From NCBI RefSeq assembly GCF_000425785.1, contig NZ_KE384451.1:1-64000 (forward strand): 64,000 bases of DNA, in the 5' to 3' direction. Shown here in pieces: positions 42,694 through 49,746 of the stretch (its first letter is position 1; the number at the start of each line of letters is the position of its first letter). The notes under the pieces are model-generated. The model was not told where the DNA came from. It saw only the letters and a list, made by a program, of their open reading frames with translations, and searched no databases. This stretch comes from Pseudomonas taiwanensis DSM 21245. GTDB taxonomy: Bacteria; Pseudomonadota; Gammaproteobacteria; Pseudomonadales; Pseudomonadaceae. The translations under genes were made by a program, and so were the position numbers.

Positions 42694-43035
42694 TCACGCC
42701 AGGCGCGAGAGTGGCTGCTCGGCGAACTTCACGCCAGCCAAACCCTGCTTGATCAGTGCACGGATATTGCCGTGGTCGCTGCCTTCAGGGGTCGCCAGCA
42801 CGCTGCGGTAGTGCTCGCCGAATGCCAGCAGTGCTTCCTCATCGCTCAGGCCTTCCAGCAGGGCCAGGCCCAAGGTCTTGCACGAGCCTTCGTTCTGGCC
42901 GGCGGCGTTCTCGACACCGCCGTTGTTGAAGGCCTGCGGCTGGTAGCTGTAGTGGGCGGCAATGAACGCCAGGGTGTCGGCAAAGACGTGTTCGCCGCTG
43001 GTCAGGCTGGCGCGCAGGGAATTCAGATCAGTCAC
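42694..43035 (-). CDS. HopJ type III effector family protein
   Basis: 113 residues with no signal peptide. It shows the HopJ family pattern FADTLAFIAAHYSYQPQAFNNGG, divided by conserved Gly/Asn, then GLSDEEALLAFGEHYR. The name comes from a plant-pathogen effector, but the family is widespread in non-pathogens and the true role is unknown. The GTG start at 43035 has AAGGA seven bases upstream and overlaps the DUF1244 gene by eight bases. It is cotranscribed with folM and DUF1244. Confidence 0.83.
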   Translation of the reverse strand: MTDLNSLRASLTSGEHVFADTLAFIAAHYSYQPQAFNNGGVENAAGQNEGSCKTLGLALLEGLSDEEALLAFGEHYRSVLATPEGSDHGNIRALIKQGLAGVKFAEQPLSRLA

Positions 43036-43324
43036 GAGGTTTTCCTTTTTCAAACGCCGCTTGCTGCTCGGCGCTGGCTTCTTTCTGGTATTGGGCTTTC
43101 CACTCGGCGTAGGGCATGCCGTACACCGCTTCGCGCGCATCATCCATGCTCAGTTCGACCTGGCGCTCGTCGGCGGCGGCCTTGTACCACTTCGACAGGC
43201 AGTTTCGGCAGAAGCCGGAGAGGTTCATCAGGTCGATGTTCTGAACATCGGTGCGTTTTTGCAGGTGTTCGACCAGGCGCCGGAATGCGGCGGCCTCGAG
43301 TTCGAGTTGCTGTTGAGGCGTCAT
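43028..43324 (-). CDS. DUF1244 family protein
   Basis: 98 residues, all-helical by appearance. The conserved centre is IDLMNLSGFCRNCLSKWYK with a CxxC pair, then DDAREAVYGMPYAEWKAQYQ. DUF1244 proteins are small conserved proteobacterial proteins of unknown function. The start lies nine bases after the folM stop codon, and the stop overlaps the HopJ-like gene, giving a tight three-gene operon. Confidence 0.85.
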   Translation of the reverse strand: MTPQQQLELEAAAFRRLVEHLQKRTDVQNIDLMNLSGFCRNCLSKWYKAAADERQVELSMDDAREAVYGMPYAEWKAQYQKEASAEQQAAFEKGKPRD

Positions 43325-43333
43325 GGGGTTCTC

Positions 43334-44026
43334 TCAGGTCATGCGATTCTTCAGGTGACGGCCGCCATTGATGACCACCTGGCTGCCGGTGCTGTACTGG
43401 CTGGCAAGCAGGTATTTGACCGTCTCGATCAGTGGGCCGGCGCCGGGTTCGAATTCCAGCAGGGCCTTTTTCAGCGTCTGCTGGCGGTACGCTTCATCGC
43501 CGCCTTCCTTGAGGATCAACAGGCCCGGGAGGATACCGTTGACATGCACCTTGGGCGCATATTTTTCGGCGAATGACAGCACCATGTTCTGCAATGCGGC
43601 CTTGGTGGCGGCATAGCCGATGTGGCTCTTGCTGCCGCGCGAGGAGGTCTCGTCGCAGATGTGAATGATATCGGCCTTGTCCACCTTGGACAGCAGGCCG
43701 CCCAGTGCCAGGTTCAGGTGGTAGGGCGCTTCGACGTGAAGGCGGAACATGGTCTCGAGGTTGTCGAGGCCGTCATCCAGCCACAGCGAAGCGTTGTGGA
43801 TGATCGCTCGCAATCCGTCGTAATGACTGTGCAGGAAGTCGATCAATGCCTGGCGATCGGCCTGCTGGCAGAGGTCGGCCTTGAACGGGACGATATTCGG
43901 GTGCGCAGGTTGCGGCTGGAGGCTGCGGCTGGCACTGATCACCGTATGGCCGGCCTGTGCCAGTTCGAGGGCCAGAGCCAGCCCGACACGCTGGCTGGCT
44001 CCGGTAACGAGGATTGGGCTGTTCAT
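43334..44026 (-). CDS. folM: dihydromonapterin reductase FolM
   Basis: 230 residues, short-chain dehydrogenase fold. The cofactor loop is VTGASQRVGLALA (the GASQRVG form marks FolM/pteridine reductases), with the catalytic GYAATK (Y-x3-K). It reduces dihydromonapterin to tetrahydromonapterin with NADPH; in Pseudomonas this pterin serves phenylalanine hydroxylase. It heads an operon with DUF1244 and a HopJ-like gene. The link to aromatic amino acid use fits the hmg genes further along, though those are not adjacent. Confidence 0.88.
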   Translation of the reverse strand: MNSPILVTGASQRVGLALALELAQAGHTVISASRSLQPQPAHPNIVPFKADLCQQADRQALIDFLHSHYDGLRAIIHNASLWLDDGLDNLETMFRLHVEAPYHLNLALGGLLSKVDKADIIHICDETSSRGSKSHIGYAATKAALQNMVLSFAEKYAPKVHVNGILPGLLILKEGGDEAYRQQTLKKALLEFEPGAGPLIETVKYLLASQYSTGSQVVINGGRHLKNRMT

Positions 44027-44103
44027 GTTCGGGCGGTCAACTTGTCTGTCCTTTCATTGCTGACCAGCATACCCGAACTGTTTCCCTCTTGCGTGGCCTG
44101 GCC

Positions 44104-44664
44104 TCAACGGCTGCGTAGCGCCGCGCCGGTGTGTGGCGTGGCATTAAGCCAGTTGGCCAGCAGGCGGGTGGAGAGAGGAATGAAGACATAGACCATCACG
44201 GGGGTCAGCATCAGTGTGCTGAGCATCACCCGGGGTACCAGGTCCAAGGCCGCCAGCCAATGGCCGAACAGCAGATTGAACAGCAGCGAAACCGGGAAGA
44301 AGGCGAGCCAGATAGCAACGGCTTGCTTCCAACGCGGCGGTTTTTGCACCATATTAGTGCCGAACCAGTCGTCAATGCCGGTTACGCGCCTCTCTTTGGG
44401 GCGCTCGAACAGGCCGTTGCCCCGCTGCAACCAGGCTCGGCGCGAGGCGGAATGTTCCCAAGCGTGCAGGGTGGGTTCGTCGCTGAAGCGGAAGATGATC
44501 TGAAATTCATCGCCATCGTGGGGCGGTGCGAGGATGCCCGAACCAAGATAGCCGGGAAAATCGGTGGCCAGTTGCTCGCCTTCGTGTAGCCAGGCCAGCA
44601 AGTCCTGGTAGCGGCCATGGGCGGCGCGACGTGACACCATCAGGGTGACGGGTGGCGTAGACAT
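44104..44664 (-). CDS. ABM-domain protein with C-terminal membrane anchor
   Basis: 186 residues. Residues 1 to about 95 are an antibiotic-biosynthesis-monooxygenase-like ferredoxin fold (VTLMVSRRAAHGRYQDLLAW, FPGYLGSGI, FRFSDEPTLHAWEHS). Residues about 118-175 hold two membrane helices (AIWLAFFPVSLLFNLLFG, LMLTPVMVYVFIPL). COG3224-type architecture. The start is the ATG at 44664. It is divergent from the LitR-type MerR gene (218 bases), so it is the likeliest light-controlled target. The reaction is unknown. Confidence 0.83.
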   Translation of the reverse strand: MSTPPVTLMVSRRAAHGRYQDLLAWLHEGEQLATDFPGYLGSGILAPPHDGDEFQIIFRFSDEPTLHAWEHSASRRAWLQRGNGLFERPKERRVTGIDDWFGTNMVQKPPRWKQAVAIWLAFFPVSLLFNLLFGHWLAALDLVPRVMLSTLMLTPVMVYVFIPLSTRLLANWLNATPHTGAALRSR

Positions 44665-44882
44665 CGTGTATCTCCTGACGACGGGGCTGGCGGGTAGCTG
44701 GCCCCTTGGCTGTGTCGCCCGGGGTGGTGGGCGACGCAGGCGAACATGCAAGAATCGGGCACGGATTATCGCGACTGTTGAGCGCCAGGCAAGTCTCAGG
44801 CGGCGAACGGTCACAGACCGATAATCTATTCTGTCGTAGTAGTATGCGCGTTCAATCAAAGCGCACAGGGTGCTTAGTGCAG

Positions 44883-45809
44883 ATGAACAAAACGGCAATG
44901 GAGGCCGGCCTGGAACACCAGGACCTGTTTCCAATCCGCGAAGTTTCCCGCCTCACGGGCGTCAACCCGGTGACCCTGCGTGCCTGGGAGAGGCGCTACG
45001 GGCTGATCCAACCGACCCGAACCGACAGTGGCCATCGTCTTTATTCCCAAGCCGATATCGACGACATTCGCCTGATCCTGGGCTGGCTCGAGCGTGGTGT
45101 CGCGGTGAGCAAGGTCGGTGGCATTCTTGCCCGAGGCCAGGCCGTGGCGCGCGAAGCCCGTCCCGCCGTCACAGCCAATGCCCAGGGGCCGTGCCAGGCC
45201 CGGTTACGCGAGGCCTTGCGCACCTTCGACAGCGCGATTCTGGGGCAGTTGTTCGACCAGGCATTGGCCCATGGCACCCTACAGAACGCTTTCACGGAGC
45301 TGTTTCTGCCGGTCTGGCACGATCTGGCGGCAGGGCATGGGATGTTTGGGCAGACCAGCGAATGGCTGTTCCTTGATCAGTTCTTGCGAGGACGCGTGCT
45401 GTCGCTGCTGCAGTCTTCGCGCAAGAGCGGTACTCAGCGAGTGCTGATGGCGGCTCTGCCCGGGCCTTGCCAAGAGCTGGAGTTGCTGGTGGCCGGCCTG
45501 CTCTTGAGCAGTGATGACGTGGCGGTGACCTTGCTGGCCCCAGGGCAACCGCTTGAAGAGCTCACGCTGGTCTGCGAGCGGTTGCGTCCCGCTGCCTTGG
45601 TGATGTTCTCCAATCACCTGACGCTGGACCTTGGCAAACGTTTGGTGCGCCTGGTGGTGGGGCTGGAGTGCCCACTACTCTTGGCTGGAGAAGCCGCGGA
45701 GCTGGCCCAGGACAGTCTGGCAGGAAGCCCGGTGGCGTGTCTGGGCGCTGAGGCGGGGTTGATGCGGCGGCGCTTGCGGCAGTTTCTGGCCGGTCAGCTC
45801 GATACCTGA
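44883..45809 (+). CDS. LitR/CarH-type MerR regulator without B12-binding residues (class II)
   Basis: 308 residues. An N-terminal MerR helix-turn-helix (FPIREVSRLTGVNPVTLRAW, ERRYGLIQP) is followed by a helical bundle and a B12-binding-like fold (about 105-300). The W-x9-EH cobalamin motif reads W-x9-FG, and the axial-His region PGPCQELE lacks His, so B12 sensing is unlikely. This matches the class II LitR group, which in P. putida (PplR proteins, from memory) works with short LOV proteins; one lies 660 bases away. The ATG at 44883 has a weak ribosome site, and a GTG at 44877 is an alternative. It overlaps the convergent gene by 16 bases. Confidence 0.85.
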   Translation: MNKTAMEAGLEHQDLFPIREVSRLTGVNPVTLRAWERRYGLIQPTRTDSGHRLYSQADIDDIRLILGWLERGVAVSKVGGILARGQAVAREARPAVTANAQGPCQARLREALRTFDSAILGQLFDQALAHGTLQNAFTELFLPVWHDLAAGHGMFGQTSEWLFLDQFLRGRVLSLLQSSRKSGTQRVLMAALPGPCQELELLVAGLLLSSDDVAVTLLAPGQPLEELTLVCERLRPAALVMFSNHLTLDLGKRLVRLVVGLECPLLLAGEAAELAQDSLAGSPVACLGAEAGLMRRRLRQFLAGQLDT

Positions 45810-46411
45810 GCGTACAGTTCAGGGTGGGCCTGGCGATGTGCCTGGAGAATGTACTCGCGCAGCCGCTCGATTTCTTCAGCCGGGCTTTGGCTCAGGTCAT
45901 AGGCAGCCAGATCTGGACCAATGCGCCGGCCCAGAGTCCCCTGCAACTCGATCGGTGTGATTCCACCTGGGGCGAAATACAGCTCGAAATGCGCTGGGGC
46001 ATGCTTGAGGTCACGAACTTCCAGCAGCGCCCCTTTGAAGGAGATTTCGCGCACCCACAGTCCGCTGACCTTGTCGTGAGCATCGAGCAACGCGCTCGGC
46101 TGGTCCAGCGTCAGGCGCCAGGGACGCAGCATCGGGCCGTCCTCGTAGATTTCCGGTGAGCCCAGTTGCAGGTGCAGGGCGTGGAACTCGTCTTCGACCA
46201 GTTGCAGCGGGAAGCTGATCTGCTGGTTGTTGAATTGGGCCTGCAACGTCACCTGCTCATTGGCCACCAGGCGGGTGAGCAAGGTCTGGATGCGGCGGTC
46301 GCCATTGACCAGCAGGCTCGACATGGGGTCGGCCAGGTTCAGCTGCGGCGTGTGCTGCATGCCCTGTATGAAGTCCAGCTCGTCCTGGGTCAGGAGCGCG
46401 TTTGCTTGCAT
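45794..46411 (-). CDS. PilZ-like hypothetical protein
   Basis: 205 residues, soluble. The N-terminal half resembles the YcgR-N/PilZN type (LTRLVANEQVTLQAQFNNQQ, FHALHLQLGSPEIYEDG). The C-terminal half has an imperfect PilZ motif EISFKGALLEV in place of DxSxxG, after WRLTLDQPSALLDAHDKVSG. A clear RxxxR is not seen, so c-di-GMP binding is doubtful. It is downstream of the LOV gene on the same strand (56-base gap), convergent with the MerR gene. It may link light sensing to c-di-GMP control; inference only. Confidence 0.72.
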   Translation of the reverse strand: MQANALLTQDELDFIQGMQHTPQLNLADPMSSLLVNGDRRIQTLLTRLVANEQVTLQAQFNNQQISFPLQLVEDEFHALHLQLGSPEIYEDGPMLRPWRLTLDQPSALLDAHDKVSGLWVREISFKGALLEVRDLKHAPAHFELYFAPGGITPIELQGTLGRRIGPDLAAYDLSQSPAEEIERLREYILQAHRQAHPELYAQVSS

Positions 46412-46467
46412 GATCGAACTCGGAGGCGATTTCTTCAACGGGATGGACAATGCTCCTGGGGCTTGGT

Positions 46468-46896
46468 TCAGGTACGTTCGTCGGAATTCAGGCGGGCATT
46501 GAGTTCGGCCAGCTCGCGCTCCAGCTCGACCTGCCGGCTGACATCCTTCTGGATGCCGATGAAATAGGTTCGTTGCTCGGCGTCGTTCTTGACCGGTGTG
46601 ATGGACAACTCGTTCCAGAAAGCCGTGCCGTCCTTGCGGTAGTTGCGTAGCACTTCTCGGCACGGGCGGCCTTCGGCGAGGGCTTTGCGGATGCGCGCAC
46701 GGCCGAGTTGATCGCGATCGTCGGCCTGCAGGAAACGGCAGTCCTGGTAGAGAATCTCGTCCCGGCTGTATCCGGTCAGGCGTTCGAACGCCGCGTTCAC
46801 GTAGATCAGGATGGTGTCTTCGCCCTCCTGTTCGGCAACCACGATACCGTCGTTGGACGCATCGACCATGGATTGCAGCAATTGCGCGTTGATCAT
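46468..46896 (-). CDS. short LOV-domain blue-light photoreceptor (PpSB1-LOV type)
   Basis: 142 residues: a short N-cap, a LOV/PAS core and a C-terminal helix (about 119-142) that can mediate dimerisation. The flavin-adduct cysteine is Cys53 in LYQDCRFLQ. The downstream flavin contacts NYRKDGTAFWNELSITPV and the conserved Gln in YFIGIQKDV are present. This is nearly the P. putida PpSB1-LOV sequence (PP_4629) as I recall it, known for slow dark recovery. It has no effector domain, so signalling must go through a partner such as the neighbouring LitR-type regulator. Confidence 0.92.
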   Translation of the reverse strand: MINAQLLQSMVDASNDGIVVAEQEGEDTILIYVNAAFERLTGYSRDEILYQDCRFLQADDRDQLGRARIRKALAEGRPCREVLRNYRKDGTAFWNELSITPVKNDAEQRTYFIGIQKDVSRQVELERELAELNARLNSDERT

Positions 46897-47001
46897 GTCC
46901 GGGCCATCAATTGAAAAGGAGGACTATGGTAGAGGCGGCCTTTTGCCAGCGCCGGATGTTAGTATCCTATGTTTTCACTCAGTTTCGGAATCCTCTCCCC
47001 G

Positions 47002-47457
47002 ATGAAAGTCGCCATTATTTCCGGGTCGGTGTATGGCACCGCCGAAGAAGTCGCCCGTCACGCCGAGTCCTTGCTCAAGGCAGCAGGTTTCGACGCCTGG
47101 CACGCTGCGCGGGCTACGTTGCAGGATTTGCAGGGCTTCGCGCCAGAGGCCTTGCTGGCGGTCACCTCGACCACCGGCATGGGTGAGCTGCCGGACAACC
47201 TCATGCCGCTGTACTGCACCATTCGTGACACCTTGCCCGCTGCCTGGCGTGGCCTGCCGGGCGCGGTGATCGCCCTGGGCGACTCCAGCTACGGTGATAC
47301 CTTCTGCGGTGGCGGCGAGCAAATGCGCGAGCTGTTCGCCGAACTGGGCGTGCGTGAAGTGCAGCCGATGCTGCGTCTGGATGCGAGCGAGACGGTAACC
47401 CCGGAGGCCGATGCCGAGCCTTGGCTGGCCGAGCTGGCCCAGGCGCTCAAAGGCTGA
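47002..47457 (+). CDS. flavodoxin (MioC-like)
   Basis: 151 residues, flavodoxin fold. The FMN phosphate loop is SGSVYGTAEEVA near residue 7, with STTGMGELPDN and GLPGAVIALGDSSYGDTFCGG as the isoalloxazine loops. Resembles MioC/flavodoxin-like single-domain proteins. It transfers electrons in the cytosol; the partner is unknown. The ATG at 47002 lacks a good ribosome site; an in-frame ATG lies at 46969. Confidence 0.87.
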   Translation: MKVAIISGSVYGTAEEVARHAESLLKAAGFDAWHAARATLQDLQGFAPEALLAVTSTTGMGELPDNLMPLYCTIRDTLPAAWRGLPGAVIALGDSSYGDTFCGGGEQMRELFAELGVREVQPMLRLDASETVTPEADAEPWLAELAQALKG

Positions 47458-47464
47458 TTCCAGC

Positions 47465-47501
47465 GGCTCCTGCCAGGTCCGCTGCGGACCTCGCAGGAGC
47501 C
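47465..47501. terminator. hairpin between flavodoxin and LysR genes
   Basis: GGCTCCTGCCAGGTCC and GGACCTCGCAGGAGCC pair with one mismatch around GCTGC, eight bases past the flavodoxin stop. A bidirectional terminator or REP derivative. Confidence 0.6.
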
Positions 47502-47532
47502 GGCTTGGCGGCGATGAGGTCGGTCAAGACGC

Positions 47533-48411
47533 TCAAGGCGCCTGCCGCACCATTTGCAACCATGCCTGCGCCGCCCGCGACAGATAGGCCCCGCGCCGCC
47601 AGATAAAAGCGATGTCCCAGCGCAGCTCCGTGGGCGCGCGCAGTGCCAGGCGCACCACTCCGGGGCGCTCCAGCGCTTTTGCCACCACCCGGGGCAGCAG
47701 CACCACGCCTTGGCCCGCTGCCACCAGCGCAGCCAGAAAGTCAGCCTGGCCGCTGCGTCCACCTTCCTTCGGCGTGAATCCCTGCTGCTGACAAGCCTTG
47801 AGCAAGCGGTCGTTCAGTACGAAGCTGCGCTGGTACAGCAGAAACGGTGTCTCGGCCAACTGATGTAGATCGATCTGGCCCAGGCCCGCCAATGCATGCC
47901 CAGCCGGCAACAGCACATCCAAAGGCTCGTTACAGAACGGTTGGTACGCGAAGGCCGGGTCACTGGGCGTCAGGCTGCCGCCAAGTTCCAGTTCGCCGGT
48001 TCTCACCGCTTGTTCCATGCTGTGGCTGCCGCCTTCGAGCAGTTGGATCGAGATATTCGGGTAGCGCCGTCGATACTCGGCGAACAGCCCCGCGAACAAG
48101 GCATCGCTGCCTAACAGCGGCAGGCCAAGGCGCAGTTCACCCCGGCCCATCTGGTTCAGGTCGTCGAGTTCTTCGAGTAGCGCCTGGCGTTGGCGCAGCA
48201 AGGCTTCGCCACGCTCAAGGACGATGCGCCCGGCAGCGGTCAGGTGCAGCTGCGAAGCCTGGCGCTCCAGCAGGGGCTGGCCTACATCTTGCTCAAGTTG
48301 AGCGACCTGTTTGCTGACCGCGGACTGGCTGATGTGCAGGGTGTGCGCGGCTTGCGTGAACCCCCCGCGGTTGACCACTTCGATGAAGCTACGCAGTTGT
48401 TTGAATTCCAT
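47533..48411 (-). CDS. LysR-family regulator (CidR-like)
   Basis: 292 residues. The helix-turn-helix is in NRGGFTQAAHTLHISQSAVS, followed by the LysR linker and effector domain (MGRGELRLGLPLLGSDALF). The start at 48411 (MEFKQLRSF) fits the family; upstream in-frame residues overlap the intergenic operator. It is divergent from lrgA/lrgB-like genes, as CidR is from cidAB, so it probably regulates them. A 15-bp palindrome lies eight bases upstream of its start. Confidence 0.88.
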   Translation of the reverse strand: MEFKQLRSFIEVVNRGGFTQAAHTLHISQSAVSKQVAQLEQDVGQPLLERQASQLHLTAAGRIVLERGEALLRQRQALLEELDDLNQMGRGELRLGLPLLGSDALFAGLFAEYRRRYPNISIQLLEGGSHSMEQAVRTGELELGGSLTPSDPAFAYQPFCNEPLDVLLPAGHALAGLGQIDLHQLAETPFLLYQRSFVLNDRLLKACQQQGFTPKEGGRSGQADFLAALVAAGQGVVLLPRVVAKALERPGVVRLALRAPTELRWDIAFIWRRGAYLSRAAQAWLQMVRQAP

Positions 48412-48418
48412 GGCCTGA

Positions 48419-48433
48419 ATTCCAAAATGGAAT
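48419..48433. promoter_or_regulatory. palindrome ATTCCA-AAA-TGGAAT at the LysR/lrgA divergent region
   Basis: A perfect 15-bp inverted repeat with T-N11-A character, eight bases from the regulator start and 75 bases before lrgA. A LysR-type recognition site with likely autoregulation. Confidence 0.55.
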
Positions 48434-48507
48434 GCCGTGCAGTCTAACAATTCGCTTCTGGCCTAGGCAGGCAAATTTTAAGATGAGGGCCTGTCGAGGA
48501 CTCCCCC

Positions 48508-48894
48508 ATGAAACCCGCGTTACTGAAAAAGATCCTGCGTCTGCTTGGCGAGCTGGCGGTGCTGTTGGCGTTGTTCCTGCTCGGCGGCCAATTGGCCGCC
48601 TGGTTGGGCTGGCCCATCCCGGGCGGTGTGATGGGGCTTGCGCTGCTGTTGCTGCTGTTTGCCAGCGGCGTGATCAAACCCGCCACCTTGCAACTGGGCG
48701 CCGGCTGGCTGATGGCTGAGATGCTGCTGTTCTTCATTCCGGCACTGATGAGCCTGCTCGACTACGGCGCCTTGATGCGCCACGAAGGCTGGCGAATATT
48801 GCTGGTGATCGCCGTGAGCACACTGATGGTGATGGTGGTCACTGCCGTGACCGTCGAGTGGGTGTGTCGCTGGAGGCTGCGCCATGAGTCTTGA
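48508..48894 (+). CDS. CidA/LrgA holin-like membrane protein
   Basis: 128 residues with four membrane helices. The family signature is LGWPIPGGVMGLALLLLL then FFIPALMSLLDYG. CidA/LrgA proteins modulate lysis, or transport small acids with LrgB. It overlaps the lrgB-like gene by 11 bases and is divergent from a LysR gene. Whether it is CidA-like or LrgA-like cannot be decided from sequence. Confidence 0.9.
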   Translation: MKPALLKKILRLLGELAVLLALFLLGGQLAAWLGWPIPGGVMGLALLLLLFASGVIKPATLQLGAGWLMAEMLLFFIPALMSLLDYGALMRHEGWRILLVIAVSTLMVMVVTAVTVEWVCRWRLRHES

Positions 48895-49570
48895 GCCCAT
48901 GCCGCTATTCTGGTTGGCCCTGACCCTGGCCGCCTACCTGGGCAGCCGCTGGCTGTACCGGCGTAGCGGTCGCTACCTGCTGTCGCCGTTGATACTGGTG
49001 CCAACGCTGCTGTTGGCGGTCGCCATTCCGCTGCACACGGCCTACGCCGAGTACGCACGCAACACCCATTGGCTGATGAGTGTCCTTGGGCCGGTGACCG
49101 TGGCATTCGCGGTACCTATCTGGCAGCAGCGGGCCCTGTTGGCCCGGCACTGGCCAGCATTGTTGATCGGCATGGTGGCTGGCAGCGCGGCTTCCATTGC
49201 CAGCTCCTGGGGGCTGGCGCACCTGTTGGCGCTGGACAATGCGATCAGCCTGTCGCTGGTGCCTCGCTCGATCACCACGCCCTTCGCCATGCCGCTGGCC
49301 CACGACTTGGGTGGCGTCCCGGAGCTGACGGCCGTGTTCGTGATGTTCACCGGCGTGCTGGGGGCGATGTTCGGTGGTGTGCTGCTGCGTTGGTTGCCCT
49401 TGCGCACGCCTTTGGCCAGAGGGGCCCTGTTCGGGGTTGGGGCTCATGGCGCTGGGGTCAGTCGGGCGCAGGAAGTGGGCCGCGAAGAAGGTTCCGTGGC
49501 CGGCCTGGTCATGGTCCTGACGGGGCTGCTGAACCTGTTTGCGGCGCCGCTTCTGGCCATGCTGTTGTGA
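48884..49570 (+). CDS. CidB/LrgB family membrane protein
   Basis: 228 residues with about seven membrane helices. The LrgB signature is LVPRSITTPFAMPLAHDLGG, then GVGAHGAGVSRAQEVGREEG. It works with the LrgA-like protein encoded just upstream (11-base overlap), in pyruvate/overflow metabolism or murein-hydrolase control in other bacteria. Confidence 0.92.
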   Translation: MSLEPMPLFWLALTLAAYLGSRWLYRRSGRYLLSPLILVPTLLLAVAIPLHTAYAEYARNTHWLMSVLGPVTVAFAVPIWQQRALLARHWPALLIGMVAGSAASIASSWGLAHLLALDNAISLSLVPRSITTPFAMPLAHDLGGVPELTAVFVMFTGVLGAMFGGVLLRWLPLRTPLARGALFGVGAHGAGVSRAQEVGREEGSVAGLVMVLTGLLNLFAAPLLAMLL

Positions 49571-49746
49571 CCGTTCGTGCCACTGACTCGCTGAGTCATC
49601 AAGCTGGCTGTCAACGCAAGTTTCTCTGCTTCGGCGGCTGGCTAGACTGAGGTTCGATGTAGAGAGCACATGTAAGTGCCGAGGTGACATGCAATGACCG
49701 CAGCCTTGCCCTATTCCACCAACCCTTATCCGACGGGACGATTCTG

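Noticed and set aside
44665..44882. Light-responsive operator between the ABM and MerR genes
   Set aside because: I looked for a clear long palindrome for the MerR protein and found only a weak GCGC-N9-GCGC dyad, which is not enough to call.
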